Below are positions 62,415 to 64,000 of a DNA stretch of 64,000 bases, one piece after another (the stretch's first letter is position 1; each line of letters starts with the position of its first letter). The position numbers and the translations under genes were made by a program. Location: assembly GCA_027489295.1 (NCBI GenBank), contig JAIYAA010000064.1, positions 16,875 to 80,874 of the forward strand, in the 5' to 3' direction. Origin of the DNA: Sphingomonadales bacterium. Lineage in GTDB: Bacteria; Pseudomonadota; Alphaproteobacteria; Sphingomonadales; Sphingomonadaceae. Under the pieces are notes generated by a model. That model saw only the letters and a list, made by a program, of their open reading frames with translations. It did no database searches and was not told the DNA's origin.

Positions 62415-64000
62415 ATGTCGAAGTGCGCATTCTTGGTGTCCGCCGGGGTTCTCGCCCTGATGTCCGCCCCGGCCGTGGCCCAGGATCTGCGCGGCTCCGC
62501 TGCGAATACGCCTGCGACCGCCGAGACCGAATCCCCCAACACCGCCGACATCGTCGTCACCGCCACCCGCCGCTCCGAGCGTCTCTCCAGCGTGCCGATC
62601 GCCGTTTCCGCCTTCGGCCAGGCGGCGCTGCAGAATTCGGGCGCGACCGATATCCGCCAGATGACGCAGATCGCGCCGTCGCTGCTCGTCTCGTCGACCG
62701 GCTCCGAGGCCAACGCCGCCGCCCGCGTGCGCGGCATCGGCACGGTCGGCGACAATCCGGGCCTGGAGAGCTCGGTCGCGGTGTTCATCGACGGCATCTA
62801 TCGCAGCCGCACCGGATCGGGCCTCAACGACATGGGCGAGATCGAGCGGATCGAGGTGCTGCGCGGGCCGCAGGGCACGCTGTCCGGCCGCAACTCCTCG
62901 GCCGGCGCGATCAGCATCTATACCAAGCTGCCCGAGTTCAAGTTCGGCGGGTTCGCCGAGGCGACCTATGGCAATTTCAACGCCGTCCGCCTCTCGGGCG
63001 CGCTCACCGGCCCGGTGGTGCAGGACCTGCTCGCCTTCCGCATCGACGGCGTCTATTCGAAGCGCGACGGCTATCTGAACGACGTCGTCAACAAGACCGA
63101 CTATAACGACCGCAACCGCACTTTCGTCCGCGGCCAGTTGCTGTTCACGGTCAACCCGGATCTCGGCATCCGCCTGATCGCCGACTATACCCATCGGCGC
63201 GAGAAGTGCTGCGGCGCGGTCTATGTGAATACCGCCGAAAAGCTGGACCCCACCCCCGGCGTGGCCGGCGACTTCGCGATCAACCCCGCCGGCAATCGCG
63301 TCACCGCCATCCTGCGCAGCCTGGGCGGCGTGCTGCCGAGCGAGGGCGATCCCTATAATCGTCAGATCGCGCAGACCCCAGGTCGCGCCTATGCCAATCT
63401 GACGACCGACTATGGCATCTCGGCCCGCGTCCGCTGGAACCTCGGCGCGACGCAGCTGACCTCGCTGACCGCGTACCGCGAGTACAAGTCGGGCGGCGCG
63501 GCCGATATCGACTATGGCAATGTCGACATCGCCTATCGCCCGAACGACGGAAACAGCTATCGCCAGTTCCACACCTTCAGCCATGAAAGCCGGTTCTCGG
63601 GCACGATCCTTGGCGACAAGCTCGACTGGCTGGTCGGCGGCTATTATGCGCACGAGAAGCTGCAGCTCGCCGACAATCTCCGCTTCGGCACCCAGTATGG
63701 CGCCTTCGCCGCCTGCCGCATGGTCGCGACGATCAACCCCACCGCGGCGCTGCGCGATCCGACGCGCCCCGGCTGCCTGAGCGCCATCGGCCGCGCCGCG
63801 CTCACGCCCGCCGTCGGCCCGCAGGTGGTCGGCGGGATCGATCGGCTGAGCACGCTCAACGATCTGGGCAGCACGCGCGACCAGTATGACCAGACCAGCG
63901 AGAACTGGGCGCTCTTCACCCACAACATCTACAAGCTCACCCACAAGCTGAGCCTCACGCTGGGTGCGCGCTACACGCACGAGAGCAAGTCGCTGAAGGC
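62415..64000 (+). CDS. TonB-dependent receptor, N-terminal part (3' end outside window)
   Basis: Open from ATG 62415 (GAGAGGAAG upstream) to the window edge, 528 residues so far. Signal peptide MSKCAFLVSAGVLALMSAPAVAQ, a TonB-box region with ADIVVTATRRSERLSSVPIAV, and a plug domain with RVRGIGTV, GIYRSRTGSGLNDMGEIERIEVLRGPQGT and GRNSSAGAISIYTKLP, followed by barrel strands. The phrase IVVTATRR...PIAVSAF is typical of the large sphingomonad/caulobacterial receptor group that imports plant-derived compounds or oligosaccharides; ligand unknown. Probably not linked to tRNA-Glu. Confidence 0.92.
   Translation, partial: MSKCAFLVSAGVLALMSAPAVAQDLRGSAANTPATAETESPNTADIVVTATRRSERLSSVPIAVSAFGQAALQNSGATDIRQMTQIAPSLLVSSTGSEANAAARVRGIGTVGDNPGLESSVAVFIDGIYRSRTGSGLNDMGEIERIEVLRGPQGTLSGRNSSAGAISIYTKLPEFKFGGFAEATYGNFNAVRLSGALTGPVVQDLLAFRIDGVYSKRDGYLNDVVNKTDYNDRNRTFVRGQLLFTVNPDLGIRLIADYTHRREKCCGAVYVNTAEKLDPTPGVAGDFAINPAGNRVTAILRSLGGVLPSEGDPYNRQIAQTPGRAYANLTTDYGISARVRWNLGATQLTSLTAYREYKSGGAADIDYGNVDIAYRPNDGNSYRQFHTFSHESRFSGTILGDKLDWLVGGYYAHEKLQLADNLRFGTQYGAFAACRMVATINPTAALRDPTRPGCLSAIGRAALTPAVGPQVVGGIDRLSTLNDLGSTRDQYDQTSENWALFTHNIYKLTHKLSLTLGARYTHESKSLK

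Overview
The window is GC-rich, gene-dense bacterial chromosome. An RcdA-type DUF1465 protein, a DksA with only one zinc-finger cysteine, a purS/purQ split, many TonB-dependent receptors and TonB components, a PEP-CTERM protein and a 'host attachment' family protein together point to an alphaproteobacterium, most likely a Sphingomonadaceae member such as Sphingomonas. That is an inference from protein resemblance; no 16S gene is present.

Layout. 1-11 kb: the 3' end of an FdhF/YdeP molybdopterin oxidoreductase, a secreted GH3 beta-glucosidase, a Gfo/Idh/MocA oxidoreductase, a translationally coupled diguanylate cyclase/GAF pair, PBP4 (dacB), altronate dehydratase (uxaA), a gamma-carbonic-anhydrase-like protein and a flavin oxidoreductase. 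11-14 kb: regulatory small proteins (RcdA homologue, two divergent YdcH proteins, PilZ, DksA, host-attachment protein). 14-22 kb: serS-surE-DUF486, an M2 (ACE-like) metallopeptidase, a hydrolase/GFA pair and a chemoreceptor ending in a CheR-type pentapeptide. 22-25 kb: a tonB-exbB-exbD-exbD operon that would energise the receptors at 41-43 kb and at the right edge. 25-39 kb: folB, a DUF1285-Nudix-CCA transferase operon, a GGDEF-EAL protein, parC, a PhyH-like dioxygenase, purC, purS-purQ and two membrane transporters. 39.5-46 kb: tRNA-Arg, then a probable nutrient-uptake locus (phosphodiesterase, TonB receptor, ROK regulator, MFS symporter). 46-49.5 kb: a type III polyketide synthase coupled to an isoprenylcysteine-methyltransferase-like enzyme, with a divergent 14-TM exporter, resembling alkylpyrone/alkylresorcinol methyl-ether clusters.

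49.5-55 kb is the disturbed part. A 5'-truncated speH abuts the decayed 3' end of rtcR. Next come a PEP-CTERM gene, about 0.85 kb of lower-GC sequence without a recognisable gene, a small TetR-controlled operon with a clear palindromic operator, and then a string of gene remnants (methyltransferase with an internal deletion, histidine-kinase tail, outer-membrane barrel tail) next to two tRNA genes. 55-64 kb returns to core genes: an unusual histidine kinase, an Lrp regulator, a TPR protein, gyrA, DUF952, tRNA-Glu and the start of a TonB-dependent receptor.

No CRISPR array, intact insertion sequence, prophage or rRNA was seen. The candidates most worth a second look are the polyketide locus, the speH/rtcR scar, the remnant cluster beside the tRNAs and the phosphodiesterase-receptor-ROK-MFS locus. 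I did not find a clearly new defence-type system.
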